NCBI GenBank assembly: GCA_963989385.1
Contig: OZ022500.1
Location: forward strand, 24,892,460 to 24,956,459
Direction: 5' to 3'
Length of the DNA stretch: 64,000 bases
DNA from: Ctena decussata
Lineage: Eukaryota > Mollusca > Bivalvia > Lucinida > Lucinidae
Shown: positions 1 through 10,589 of the stretch, one piece after another
Layout: each line of letters opens with the position of its first letter
How positions within the stretch are numbered: position 1 is the first letter of the stretch
The notes under the pieces: generated by a model
The model's database searches: none
Told to the model about the DNA's origin: nothing
What the model saw: only the letters and a program-made list of their open reading frames with translations
Program-made: the position numbers and the translations under genes

Positions 1-600
1 ATGATGAGATAAAAGAAAAAAGAAAAAATATTGTCTGTAGATATCTAGCTCACACTACTCATCGGTGCAGTATACGTAGTGGATGCACAGATAAAGTATC
101 GTGAAAATGCAGCTAAAATTAACTGAGTTGTACATTTGATTCGGGTTTCCGTACCCTCTCCCATCCAACTTTCTTCTAAAGTCCTGCAATTCGACAAATA
201 CTTTGCGGAACCCAATATAATGTACATGTCTATAGAAACACAGATCAGATTGTTGCCATTCAAGCATACTGCCCGTAACACGTGAATGTATTTAGAGGGT
301 TTAGAGAAATAGTCAAACTTAATTTTTTACTGTAATTTCAGGTATTCAACGGGATCAATCCTTCTTAGTGGTTCTTGAATACTGCTTCATTCAATGTTTC
401 AGTGAAAGGCCTTTTTCAAGAAAACAAATTTCAAGTAATTTAGCTTAATGACATCTTCACAGTTTCAGCATTTCGATTTGTGCCAAAATCAAGTCAAATG
501 TAATTAAGTTACCGAACATGAATTTATATTTATATTGAAAAAGAGCCTGTGGTCAGATATTAAATGGGTTATTGATATTTCAGAGAAAAGAAAGATACAT
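1..600. other. AT-rich stretch, no gene seen
   Basis: The short open frames on the minus strand at 45-281 overlap each other in different frames and show no motif. I see no splice-flanked exon or repeat family here. Confidence 0.5.
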
Positions 601-660
601 GTTTTTTTTATGTTTTTTTTTTTTTTTTTTTGTTTTTTGTTTTTGTTTTTTTTTTTCTTT
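601..660. repeat. T-rich homopolymer tract
   Basis: About 60 bases of T interrupted by single G or C. It could be the A-tail of a minus-strand retro-insertion, but no adjoining element or target duplication was found. Confidence 0.8.
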
Positions 661-771
661 TGCTTTCATTAGTTCAGTGTTTTAGTCCTTAAGCTCCCAA
701 TCTCTCCTCCCCCTAATTAATGTGTCTTTATGTGAGAAAATCTTCTTACAGTTTTTATATTATTTTATTTT

Positions 772-880
772 CGTCCTTTGAGATCTGAGGATATATTCTT
801 AGAAATCTGAAATTTTAGATTTGTGGAGACTCTTATTTTAAATCATCGTCTTTTGTATTATTTGGACACTTTTTCTTTAA
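772..880 (+). repeat. Diverged single copy of the 380-bp tandem unit of 38.4-39.4 kb
   Basis: The text from TCCTTTGAGATCTGAGGATA to the ATCATCGTCTTTTGTATT region aligns with the junction between the units repeated at 38420-39413, with roughly 20% differences. The unit is therefore dispersed and was amplified in tandem only at the other site. Confidence 0.65.
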
Positions 881-989
881 TCTGCATTCTGCAGCATTCG
901 TGTAACCGGGCTAGCATCAACAGAAAACAAGAACACCATTTATCACAGATGTAAGAAGAAAAGGAGTTGTATTCAGCTCCATTTCAATG

Positions 990-1075
990 ACTAAAGAAAG
1001 AGATGACCAACGTTTAAGTAAATAAAAATATGATGAACATCCCCACTAAAGAAAGAGAAGACCAACGTTTAAGTG
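990..1075. repeat. 55-bp-offset tandem duplication
   Basis: A 30-base segment beginning ACTAAAGAAAGAGA and ending CGTTTAAGT occurs at 990-1019 and again at 1045-1074, differing at one position. The spacer between the two copies contains the 22-base word that reappears at 2348-2369. Confidence 0.8.
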
Positions 1076-1268
1076 AACTAGAAATGTGTTCATAGGACAC
1101 GGATGCCCCCGCCCAAATGCCTGAAGTAAGATGGCACCTTAAGCTACTGCCACTTGTAGGATAACTATAGAGGCAGACTTGTACAATATAAATGGCAAAT
1201 CAAGAGACACGAAATATCAAAATGGCCTATGCAGGACTAAGTTATATGCCGGACACAGGAATGTTTTC

Positions 1269-2350
1269 ACTATAGCCTATACATAAAGTTTACATGCGCA
1301 GTGTGACCTTGACCTTCAAGCTAGTCGTTTGTCATGATGATCATTTATGCAATATAATTTGAATCCCACCATGCAGGATAAAATTATGGACAGAACATAA
1401 ACATGCTTCACTGAAGCCTATGCATAAAGTTTAAGTGCAGACTGTGACCTTGACCTTTAAGCTAACGATATGGTTCTTGCATGTCACACATCAACCTGTT
1501 ATGATAATTATTTATGCCAGATAATTTTGGAATCTCATCATGCAGGACAAAATTTCACTACAGCCTATACACAAATCTTAACTGCTGACTGTGACTTTGA
1601 CCTTCGAACTAGCAGCGTGGTTTTTGCACATGATACACCGTCTATTTATGCTAAATAATTTTGTGATCCCACCATGCAGGACAAATATATGGACCAGACA
1701 CAAACATATTTCATTATTGCCTATGCACAAAGCTAAAGTGCCGACTGTGACATTGACCTTTAAGATAGTGACATGGTTCTTGCACTCGACACATTGTCTT
1801 GTCATGATGATCATTGTGTCAAATAATTTTAAAATCCCACCATGCAGTCCTAAGTTATGGGTCGGACACGAACATATTTCATTATAGCCTTTGTACAAAG
1901 TTTAACTGCGGACTGTGACCTTGACCTCTGAGATAGCTACGTGGTTCTTGCACTTGAAACACCATCTTGTAATGATGGTCATTTGAGCTAAATAATTTTT
2001 AAATCCCACCATGCAACCTAAAGTTATGGATCGGACACGAACATATTTCATTATAGCCTATGTACAAAGTTTAAGTGCTTACTGTGACCTTGACTTTTAA
2101 GATAGCGACATGATTTTTGCACGCGACACACTGTCTTGTGCTAATAATCATTTTTGCCAAATAATTTTTGAATCCAACTATGCAGTCCAAAGTTATGGAT
2201 CGGACACGATTTCGGTAACACACAAACGAACAAAGAAACAAACAAACACACACACATACATACATACATACATACATACATACATACATACGATACACGG
2301 ACAGGGTAAAATCTATATGCCCTTCCGCCATTTCATGGCGGGGGCATAAT
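1269..2350 (+). mobile_element. Core-repeat mobile element with CATA microsatellite and hairpin end (pearl/HINE-like)
   Basis: Six diverged units of about 140-170 bp each run from a start like CACTATAGCCTATACA, through GTGACCTTGACCTTTAAG, to CCCACCATGCAG. They begin near 1269, 1409, 1557, 1712, 1880 and 2049. The last unit runs into a CATA microsatellite (2258-2291) and then a terminal hairpin, CCGCCAT-TTC-ATGGCGG, before GGGCATAAT. Core repeats, then a microsatellite, then a hairpin end is the layout of non-autonomous Helentron-related elements and of bivalve pearl elements; assigning it to that class is inference. The open frames at 1470-1898 and 2071-2418 only read across these units on both strands and are not genes. 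Confidence 0.75.
2258..2291. repeat. CATA tetranucleotide microsatellite
   Basis: Uninterrupted ACATACATACAT run of about eight units. It lies just before the hairpin end of the 1269-2350 element. Confidence 0.9.
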
Positions 2351-2454
2351 AAAAATATGATGAACATCCTCATCCATGTGAAGTTACATGACCTTGAACC
2401 AACAGCATCAAAGTCCACATTTCGCCCAATATGTCATACGGGAAATAGTGGTCT

Positions 2455-2830
2455 GAAGTAACAACCATAGTTGTAAGACAGTACGAGCAAATGGCAAAAT
2501 GAAAAACACTTTCCCAGATAGGTGGTTATAAAACTTACCTTAACTATAATTTATATGCTAGGCACATTAAACAGCAAGTCATATTTTCTATAATTTCATA
2601 TAATATGTAAAAATACATATTATAAAAAATGAAAAGGAAAAACCACACGAAACAAACCTTCAGTGTTCGAAGACTATAGATACACGAACACAAGCTGCAA
2701 TAACAGTCATAAACCATAACGAAAACATTGCCTTGGAACGGTCAATCATAAATTACTGGGGTATTAACCTGAGTGATCGGAGCTACAACCCTCATCCTTT
2801 CGCCCATCGTGATTCTGTGAAATTGGTTTA
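2455..2830 (+). repeat. Dispersed repeat family X, copy 1 (diverged)
   Basis: It contains the family's two landmarks in order: CCCAGATAGGTGGTTATAA, and later CCTTGGAACGGTCAATCATA followed by AATTACTGGGG. The same landmarks in the same order occur at 42630-43120 and 57420-58060, and partly at 13640, 24240 and 29085. No coding potential is evident. Confidence 0.6.
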
Positions 2831-3049
2831 ATCTCTTGGTTTTATTAAAGAGACTGAAAAATGATAACTACGGGCTTACTCAAAGCTCGCTACTGATTTT
2901 AAGTTTGTGCTCCTGTATGACCACTTCAGCCAGTACCGATATTACACTGCCAAAATAATATGTTGACGAATCAATGGCTTTCTTGAGCCCAATACAGACA
3001 ATGGAGCGGAATCTATTCTGAATCTACGATCTCTAACGTGCAGTTTTAC

Positions 3050-3240
3050 TCTACTTCGATATGTTCCTTTCATTTTCAGATATATCATTTAATTGGCACT
3101 ATGATAAGGAAATCTGCAATTTCTTATAATGAGACTGTCAGGATTTGAAAATCTCATTTGACATGCATGACACATCTGTCAGTTTAACGGTTTTGGAAGA
3201 TATAAAAGACAAAAGTTGTACAGCTACATCATAACGTAGT
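3050..3240 (+). repeat. Dispersed repeat pair (mate near 12900-13020)
   Basis: The segment from TTCAGATATATCATTTAATTGGCA to the GACACATCTGTCAG region aligns by eye with 12902-13015 (TTCAGATGTGTAATTGAATT to the AGACAGTTCTGAACAG region) at perhaps 70%. It is an old dispersed repeat of unknown class. Confidence 0.5.
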
Positions 3241-3280
3241 CAGTTCCTTCAGATGTAACCCATGGACGGAATTAACAAGA

Positions 3281-3400
3281 CTGAGCAGCGAAACGACGAA
3301 ACCAACAAAGTGGCATGTACGCCACGCAAAGACTCAGATTATCCTGGGCATCCGACCAGTCTGCCCACGAAGTCATGTCACAGACCGATTCTAAGAACGA
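3281..3400 (+). mobile_element. Truncated fold-back element, subfamily b of the 236-bp MITE
   Basis: It starts GAGCAGCGAAACGACGAAAC and continues CCAACAAAGTGGCATGTACG, then CTCAGATTATCCTGGGCATC. This is one arm of the palindromic family found at 5890 and elsewhere. The word AGTGGCATG replaces the usual TGTGGTTGTG and is shared with fragments at 46190 and 52200, which suggests a distinct subfamily. The second arm is missing. Confidence 0.65.
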
Positions 3401-3419
3401 ATTTAATTGAAAGGCAGAA

Positions 3420-4288
3420 GTGAAAATAAAAAAAAAAAACTCTTGAACAGGCTATGATCAAGAACGTACATGTACACAATCGATAACTTAAATGTATAAC
3501 TGTACAATTTATGCAGTATACTAGTTATGTGGTCTCATGGTCTCAACGACTACCCCTTTTGCTCTCTGTTTTCCTGTCTGTTCATACGTTCATTCTTTGG
3601 TACTTTTGTTTGTGTGTTTTGCTACTTTCAGAAGCGTAAGTTGGATTGTACCTAGCTGAGACCAGTTCGACACAAGCAGTTTTAGTACTGATTGTTTCGA
3701 GCAGACTGTGTCTGATTTCGCAAATGTTCTGTTTAGTTCTGTCGTAACACATTTTCTGTTTTGTTTACAAGTAAGTCTGCCCTTCACCATCTTCTCTCAA
3801 CCGTTTTTGGTTTAGCAAAACAAAGGTAAAATACAACAATGCCAATATTTCCCACTAAATCACTAAACTTTGGTACAGGTTCATAAATATTGCGACATAT
3901 TGTATTTCTCGGGTCTTGGGGTCGAGTTGACTCAGTGGGGCACGCCTGTGTTCGCTGCCGATCAAATACTGATGAAGTTAAATACAGGAATGCGCATCTG
4001 TCGCAGTAAATTTGGTAAATTACATATAATTATTATATATTTCGATGTCTTGAGTAGCTTGGACTGGTCGAGTGTTGCATTGTGCTGGACTGCGTTCCAA
4101 AAGGTGAAGAGGGAGAAGAACTCTGTAAGCATACAGCTTCCATTCTAATCCCGTAACTTGTACTAATATCTTATTTGTACGTGTATGTATATATGTATGT
4201 CAATGGAAAAGCGAAATAAATATGTTTAAACCAAAAGGTGAACATAACGCAAATTATCAAAACACTGAGCAACGTAACACTGAACAAT
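3420..4288. other. Unassigned stretch, no gene seen
   Basis: Two open frames (3590-3790 minus, 3870-4148 plus) are under 100 codons. They have no recognisable motif, no homolog I can name and no good splice context. They are treated as chance frames. Confidence 0.4.
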
Positions 4289-4768
4289 TAAACCTTTAAG
4301 CGCCAAAAAGCAGACGACAAAATTTACGTCTGCAGTTTCAAAAAATGTTTTGTCCAAGCTATTTCATATTGAGAATTCAAAGACTAAAGGGCAAACAGAG
4401 TAGCTTTTGCCGGGCTGCGTTTCGCAGTCGGTAGCGCGTCTGAGCCAGAGGTCCCAGGCTCAATACCCGGTCCGGTCACATACTTTCGTTTCTCCTTCCG
4501 CTGATTAAAGAAGGACAGTTGTAAGCTACTGGCAAAAGTATGTGCCCTTTGTACTGGTAAACCGCTAAGGAGGTCTGAGCCTACCCAGGAATAGTGTGGT
4601 TAAGGTAACTGACCGTCCCGAAATTACCATAGCTGTTTACTATGGTCGTAAAACAATAAAACAACAACAACAACTCTAGATGAGGCGGCTTAGCATGAAC
4701 CACCTTGTCAGCATCTACGTTGTTTGAAAATTCAGATATTTTCGTCTCCGGCGCTTAAAGTGTTAAAC
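4289..4768. mobile_element. Fold-back element family 3, interrupted by a SINE
   Basis: The ends are inverted: AAACCTTTAAGCGCC on the left and GGCGCTTAAAGTGTTAAAC on the right. The arms contain GCAGACGACAAAATTTACGT, and the right half has CTAGATGAGGCGGCTTAGCA. Further copies lie at 51340-51527 and 52967-53175. The tRNA-derived SINE at 4409-4675 splits the element just before its central palindrome, so the SINE is the younger insertion. Confidence 0.7.
4409..4675 (+). mobile_element. tRNA-derived SINE, copy 1 (ACAA tail)
   Basis: The 5' head resembles a tRNA: GCCGGGCTGCGTTTCGCAGT, then an imperfect B box (GGCTCAATACCCGG). The conserved body includes CATACTTTCGTTTCTCCTTC and GCCTACCCAGGAATAGTGTG. 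The 3' tail is an ACAA/ACA repeat. The body matches, in reverse orientation, the copies at 24361-24621, 25421-25699 and 57516-57795. The head is degraded, for example TTTCGCAGT in place of TAGCGCAAT in the A box. I could not find a clear target duplication. Confidence 0.85.
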
Positions 4769-4769
4769 A

Positions 4770-5888
4770 AATGAAAGGTTACAAAGTATCTGAGTGCAAT
4801 TAGATAAATCGAACTAGAAATGATCTTCATAAATCTTGCGGTAATCTGACAAGATCTATCCCTAGATTCTAAATTTTGCATCAGTTATCTGTAAACCTGT
4901 TAAATGTCTGATATGAATGTATCGAGAAGACAGCTGAAGCAAACGTAACATACTGAGCCACGTATATTAACAGAAAATGTCAGATACTAAATAAACGTTG
5001 GGTATAGGTCATTTGTGACCATTTTTTTTTTACTAAATAAATCAGGAAACTTTGCGTACATGAATCTATTATTACCAATACGATGTTTTTTTACTTTTAG
5101 ATAAAAAGTTACTTTATTAATTGTTACTATTTTTCTTCTCAATTTTATGCCAGATCTACATGGAAGGTAACATTAAAACAGCCGTTATTACTTCTATAGT
5201 TACTATAGTTACTATACTAATACTATTATTCATTCACAAATAACCCTGTGGTCTGAAATGTGTTCAATCACTACCAGGTAAACAAGATGCTTTAGCAATA
5301 ATGGGTCAATCACTTGAAAAGGATTTTCTGATTTGCTTCTCCTTAATAGGGAGTAAATGCCCATATATGGGTTGCATATTAATAGTCTGTACAACACTGG
5401 TTGTTCCAAAAACCGCACAAACCAAGCGTACGCTCTTTAAGATTAGAGACAGTTTTTAACATGGAGTTGATCTGACAATTTCTTATTTACTCTACTCAGA
5501 AAATTTTTAATTTCCTTGGCTGAGTTCGTATGGGTAATAGATTAAGGTATGAAAAGTATGAAAAGTTTCATGAAAATTTATTTAGTAAAAAAGAAATGAA
5601 ATCAAATTTTTGCCCTCCACTTTTTCACAAACGACCTATAGCGTCCTATAAACACTATTGCTTAATAGTTTGAATGGATTCTTATAAGATCGACCCCTTT
5701 AAAAACGCACTTAACAGACTCAACCAGTAACCTCGGGGTTTCTAGGACCGTAGATATGCTCTAATGAAATGCATAACATTGCCCTTACTCTCCAAACACT
5801 TGCTGCGTCTATTTTCAAAATGACTCTGAGTACACCCGGCGATTCAAAAGGAGCATATTAAGTATAAATAATTCCACAGTGAATCATA
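4770..5888. other. Unassigned AT-rich stretch
   Basis: I see no gene and no recognised repeat. The minus open frame at 5230-5418 is 62 codons with no motif. Confidence 0.4.
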
Positions 5889-5889
5889 T

Positions 5890-6125
5890 GAACCGCGACA
5901 CGAGAAAACCAACAATGTGGTTGTGCGTCCAGCGCAGACTCGGATCAGCCTGGGCATCCGCTAAGCCTGATCAAAGTCTTCGGTAAGCGTTAAGAGGGTA
6001 GCTTAGGGTCTAAGCTACCACCATGCGGACAGCGAAGACTCTGATCAGACTGGGCGGATGCCCAGGCTGATCTGAGTCTGCGCTGGGCGCACAACCACAT
6101 TGTTTGTTTTGTCGTGTCGCGGCTC
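5890..6125. mobile_element. 236-bp palindromic MITE (family 1), copy A
   Basis: The left end GAACCGCGACACGAG mirrors the right end CTCGTGTCGCGGCTC family-wide (here TTTTGTCGTGTCGCGGCTC). The whole element folds: CCAACAATGTGGTTGTGCG pairs with CGCACAACCACATTG, and AGCGCAGACTC pairs with GAGTCTGCGCT. It is GC-rich against an AT-rich background and has no coding capacity. The flanks are ATAT on both sides, compatible with insertion in TA-rich DNA. Confidence 0.88.
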
Positions 6126-6169
6126 ATATACAGTATATAAGATAAGATTACATCAGTGTTTACCAAAAC

Positions 6170-6330
6170 GACTTGTGAATTATTTGAATCATAAACTATC
6201 TCCCACTTGTATTAACAGTATGACTCTCTATGCATCTTTCCTCTTGAAGACATTAAATCGATAGGTAGAGAGTCGGAATGATTAGATATATTGTGATGAG
6301 TTGAGATAAAATTGGTTGCATTCGTTCAGT
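6170..6330 (+). repeat. Dispersed repeat pair W (mate at 14500-14680)
   Basis: The text from TGTGAATTATTTGAATCATA through AGTATGACTCTCTATGCATC to AAATTGGTTGCA aligns with 14529-14675 with scattered substitutions and small gaps. The class is unknown. Confidence 0.65.
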
Positions 6331-7284
6331 TCTTTGTCATTGCAGGCATTGATGAATACAAATAACTAGATACACGCAAATACGGAAAAAAGAACCTGAT
6401 ATGAACATAATATTATGTTCTTTATTATTACGACATTTATCTTAAGGGAGAGACTGAAAATGCTTTTGTAAATTTGAAAGGGTCTGTAAATAGAACTGTG
6501 CAAACGACTCTCAACAATGTATCTATATCTTACGTGAATATAATCCGATCGTATGTTTCAACTTTCACAATTTTAGCAAAAAGGAGACCGTCTAAGCTCG
6601 GAAAATATAAATGTATAAATATATAAAAATAAAGTATAAATGCTCTGGAGAAAGGATAAATATGGTATTTTGGCACTGAAGTGCAGGCAGCACTAAATGG
6701 ATCTTGACTACTGAATTTTGAACTCACCTGGATTCATAAATATACGCATTGGCTATATGTTCTAATAAGATCCATGAATAAATAAACAGGCATTGCTCTG
6801 GACAAAATGGTCTTTGTCAGCCATTAAGGGCAAGTAACTCCCACGAAGATCGATCTGATACTCCGATGATCTACCCGGACTTTGAATTCATCCGATAATT
6901 TATGTCCGTGTTCGTTATATGCCAGTTTTACGAAGATCCGTTTAAAACTGAATGCCCTGTCCACGAGTAACCCGTTTTTTTTTTCGATTAAAAGTATAAT
7001 GGGAAGTTTTTGAGCGCCCAGGGACGAGTGACTCAAAATTGTATAAATTGATCAGGCAAAAAACTGACGTCGTCCGAGTTGTTATCCTTATGATCTGCAA
7101 GCTTGATAAGGATTCAATTACCAATGGTCGCGCAATCCGTGCACAAACATATCGTGTTTTAAAATCGCATTAACATGTAGCTCGCCGACACCGTTAAAAC
7201 TTTTGAGCTCCCCTTCATTTTATCTTTCCAGCAGATTGTCACCACGAAATTGAATTCCAGTAGACAGGCAAATCAAAAACATTT
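6331..7284. other. Unassigned stretch
   Basis: Short minus-strand open frames at 6530-6727, 6824-7036 and 6942-7124 overlap in different frames and have no motif. No gene is supported. Confidence 0.4.
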
Positions 7285-7520
7285 GAGCCGCGACGTGACA
7301 AAACCAACAATGTGGTTGTGCGCCCAGCGCAGACTCGGATCAGCCTGGGCATCCGCCCAGTCTGATCAGAGTCTACGCTGTCCGCATGGAGGTAGCATAG
7401 ACCCTTAGCTATACTTTTAGCACTTAACGAAGGGTCTGATTGGCTTGAGCAGATGGCCAGGCTGATCTGAGTCTGCGCTGGGCGCACAACCACATTGTTG
7501 GTTTTCTCGTGTCGCGGCTC
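7285..7520. mobile_element. 236-bp palindromic MITE (family 1), copy B
   Basis: It runs from GAGCCGCGACGTGACAAAAC to TTTTCTCGTGTCGCGGCTC, with both arms and the central CCGCATGGAGGTAGC segment present. The 84-codon minus open frame spanning it is an artefact of the palindrome. Confidence 0.9.
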
Positions 7521-7599
7521 ATTTGTTTTTTTTTAGTTCATAAAAAAGCAATATTATTGCTTGTGGCTTACGTTGGAACTGAGCCACCAAATAGCAGAC

Positions 7600-7710
7600 A
7601 ACCATATTACAAATTAAATGAATGGTCCAAAGGGACCCCATCGAGACAAAATATTAGAGTGGTAAGATAAATTAAGGGCTTTCTATACTGATACTCTAAC
7701 TAGTTCACAA
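7600..7710 (+). repeat. Dispersed repeat pair T (mate at 16280-16385)
   Basis: AAATTAAATGAATGGTCCAA, then AGGGACCCCATCGAGACAAA and ATATTAGA, matches ATAAATTAAATGAACGTTCC, then AAGGGTCCCTGCCGAGACAA and AATATTAGA at 16293 onward. It is an old dispersed repeat with no coding sign. Confidence 0.65.
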
Positions 7711-7989
7711 CAAACATTACTTTAAGCGGTTGGTCATCCTGTAGAAAAAACTGAGGCAAAACTAAATTAATAAATTTATATTTGAAGAGCCTAAAATTAC
7801 TTATAATACTGTAACTTTGTTTTTATTATCCTTCCTTCCAAAAGCTGCATATTTATACTGTCTATGGGTTACCCTATTCCTGGGACTTATTTCACATAAT
7901 CTATTTCGAAATTAGATGTTAAATGTAACTCAGTTTATTAGTTTATAATTACATTCCCTTTGATTTTCCTTAGATGAACCTATTTTGGA

Positions 7990-8390
7990 GAAACAGTGTT
8001 CATACTTCCATGAACAACGGTAGGTCACGCGACATCGTTGATACGCAACGTCACACGTAAACAAAAGACGCCATTGGCCGTTGTCACCTTCTATTGGAAG
8101 TCACGTCATGGCGACGGCCATTTAACGTAAGCGACTTATATGTGGGTAATTGGCAGCTTTTCGTCGCATATTTTACAAATGATGCTCTTAAAAATCGAAA
8201 ATGATGCTCAAAATAATTTTGAAATAAATATAATTATAAGAGATGAATTTCATTTTTCCGAAGTTCATGGAAGTATGAACACAATGGGTCCCGTGCAAAG
8301 TCCACGTGAATGTCCTTCGTGCGTCACTTACATTGCACGTGACCCATTGTGTTCATACTTCCATGAACATCGAAAAAATGAAATTTATTT
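7990..8390. mobile_element. Fold-back element with three copies of a 20-bp end word
   Basis: The word GTGTTCATACTTCCATGAAC occurs at 7997-8016, inverted at 8262-8281, and forward again at 8349-8368. The last two are part of a longer hairpin with arms at about 8246-8298 and 8333-8386 (about 53 bp, few mismatches) around a loop of about 34 nt. The 94-codon open frame at 8140-8424 runs through this hairpin and is rejected as a gene. The left part is rich in CACG and CGTCA words. Confidence 0.75.
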
Positions 8391-8667
8391 CTTAATAAAA
8401 ACAACTTATTGTTCATTGGTGTAGTAATAATTAGTCCATTGCTCACAACAAAGTTAAAAGACAGGCAATGATCAGGAATTAATACAATCAAATCTGCTTT
8501 CCCAACAAAAGTTCTCGTGAGGAGAAGAAACTCAGCCCCGAATCTTTAACCATATTGTCAGTGAACCCTTAAAGTTGAATTAATAATGAATCAAAGCCAG
8601 GAAGTATTGCGTTTCCTCCGCTAGCATCAGTCAGTGCCTGATTATGGACCTTGACGATTAAATACGT

Positions 8668-8903
8668 GAGCCGCGACACGAGAAAACCAACAAAGTTGTT
8701 GTGCGCACAGCGCAGACTCAGATCAGCCTAGGCAGTCACCCAGTTTGATCAGATTCTTCGTTAAGTGCTCAAAATGTAGCTAACGATCTAAGCTACCTCC
8801 ATGCGAACAGCGAAGACTCTGATCAGACTGGGCGGATGCCCAGGCTGATTTGAGTCTGCGCTGGGCGCACAACCACATTGTTGGTTTTGTCGCGTCGCGG
8901 CTC
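8668..8903. mobile_element. 236-bp palindromic MITE (family 1), copy C
   Basis: The ends are GAGCCGCGACACGAGAAAAC and TTTTGTCGCGTCGCGGCTC. Both arms are complete, with scattered substitutions such as AAAGTTGTTG for AATGTGGTTG. Confidence 0.9.
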
Positions 8904-9528
8904 ATTTATCTTTTCTATAGATGCATTGTTTGGATGCATTCCATATCTGATACCTTTGCACGCCTAATATCTTTAAGATGGTAAAATGTATTTTGTTTCT
9001 TAGGTTAAGTTTCCTTAAGATATTGTGATCGTTTCTTTAAAAAAATCCATAAAGCATACACTTAAGTAACCTTCAACAAACCTTTGAACTCTACGAGGGA
9101 TGGTTGAAAAGTTCTGAGCCTAAGATACTTCAAATGAATCTGAAAATGCATGCTTGATAGGAATGTAATACGTTGTTATTTACTAGCTTTCGGTGGAAGT
9201 TTCAAAAAAAAGTTGGCGAACAGTTTCCTTTTTACAGTGCCTTAAAGGGGTGACATACTTTTTGAAGTAACATTTAAAATCTAGTTGCCTGTCATTACCT
9301 TGAAAAATCATTTTTCACATTCTACATGATATTTAAACGGTTCGCACTATAGTATATGCAAATATGATGATTTGCAAATGACATGACGGAAATGCAAAAT
9401 ATTTTGACATCTGGCGGCTCAACCGTAAACCCTTAAATTTTGCAACCCAGAAATTTTGAGACCCGTATCCTACTTTCGTGTTTGTCAGGAACATTGTGAG
9501 CAAAACCAAACAATGTTAACACACAAAT

Positions 9529-9764
9529 GAGCCGCGACACGATAAAACCATCAATGTGGTTGTGCGCCCAGCACAGACTCAGATCAGCCTGGGCATCCGC
9601 CCAGTCTGATCAGAGTCTTCGCTCTCCGCATGAAGATAGCTTGGACCCTTAGCTACCCTTTAAGCGCTTAGCGAAGAGTCTGATCAGCCTGGGTGGATGC
9701 CCATTCTGATCTGAGTCTACACTGGGCGCACAACCACATTGTTGGTTTTCTCGTGTCGCGGCTC
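9529..9764. mobile_element. 236-bp palindromic MITE (family 1), copy D, nested
   Basis: Ends GAGCCGCGACACGATAAAAC and TTTTCTCGTGTCGCGGCTC. It lies inside the mariner-like element, so it is younger than that element. Confidence 0.9.
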
Positions 9765-9819
9765 AAATAAACATTGATGTATCATATAATTTTCGACAAA
9801 AAAGAGTTAAACGATATTT

Positions 9820-9983
9820 GAGTCGCGACACGAGAAAACCAACAATGTGGTCGTGCGCCCTAAGGGTCTAAGCTACCTTCATGCGGACAGTGAAGACTCT
9901 GATCAAACTGTGCGGATGCCCAGGCTGATCTGAGTCTGCGCTGGGCGCACAACCACATTGTTGCTTTTGTCGTGTCGCGGTTC
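9820..9983. mobile_element. Internally deleted family-1 MITE, copy E, nested
   Basis: Left end GAGTCGCGACACGAGAAAAC, right end TTTTGTCGTGTCGCGGTTC. The left arm jumps from GTGCGCCC directly to TAAGGGTCTAAGC, so about 70 bp of that arm and the turn are lost. It lies 55 bp from copy D. Confidence 0.85.
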
Positions 9984-10386
9984 ATTTACTCCTGTGCACG
10001 CAGAGCATACGACTCCGATTGTGCACTATCTGCAGAAACCCTCAAAACGAACACTTCCTGAAAATTAAAAGTTTCTTTTTATTCTGAAATGGAATAAATT
10101 TATGTTTGCATATATCATCACTTATAGAAATGCTGTAGGACATATATTTGCATAAAACAAATGCAAAATGTTTGACTCAGCTAAAGTTAGGGTCAGTCTA
10201 GAGTATTACAGTATTACAGTATTACAGTGCACAGAGCGTCAATCTCCAAATGTCGGGAATTTAATATCTTCAATATTAATTGGATGAGACACTTAACCTT
10301 TATACAGTTACCAAATCAATAACTTAAATCTACGCTCTAAAGGTTTAAAATCATGGACGGGCTTAGAACTTTTTAGTCATCCTTCG

Positions 10387-10589
10387 TATCTTATCTATTT
10401 CCGAAAAGTCCAACCAAGCAGCTTCTCCAGATCAAAAGAAGCAATATATGTACTTTTCACATCATTAATCAGCACTGAGTCTCGCTGTAGCAGTTACTTC
10501 AAATTACGCGAATTTGTCGATAAATGGTCCAATGATAGCTATACGCTCAGCGTCTCGATGGTATAGATAGCGCCTACTTATTTATATAT
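10387..10589. other. Short unassigned spacer
   Basis: AT-rich; no feature recognised. Confidence 0.4.

Larger units (their letters stand above)
9094..10386. mobile_element. Decayed mariner-like element flanked by TA, carrying two nested MITEs
   Basis: Inverted ends of 27 bp: the left, CGAGGGATGGTTGAAAAGTT (9094-9113) and onward to 9120, mirrors the right at 10360-10386 (GGCTTAGAACTTTTTAGTCA, then TCCTTCG). Both ends abut TA (9092-9093 and 10387-10388), the target duplicated by Tc1/mariner transposases. The end sequence, with AAAAGTTCTGAGCC, is typical of mariner ends. Subtracting the family-1 copies at 9529-9764 and 9820-9983 leaves about 0.9 kb. I find no transposase frame or D,D(34)D block, so it is non-autonomous or decayed. 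Confidence 0.72.

Noticed and set aside
1470..2418. Open frames of 62-115 codons on both strands
   Set aside because: They read across the core-repeat units and the CATA microsatellite of the 1269-2350 element; the peptides repeat with the DNA units and one contains a microsatellite-encoded YVCM run.
7239..7493. 84-codon minus-strand frame
   Set aside because: It lies inside a palindromic MITE; both halves of the peptide reflect the inverted arms.
8140..8424. 94-codon plus-strand frame
   Set aside because: It runs through a 53-bp-arm hairpin; no motif and no splice context.
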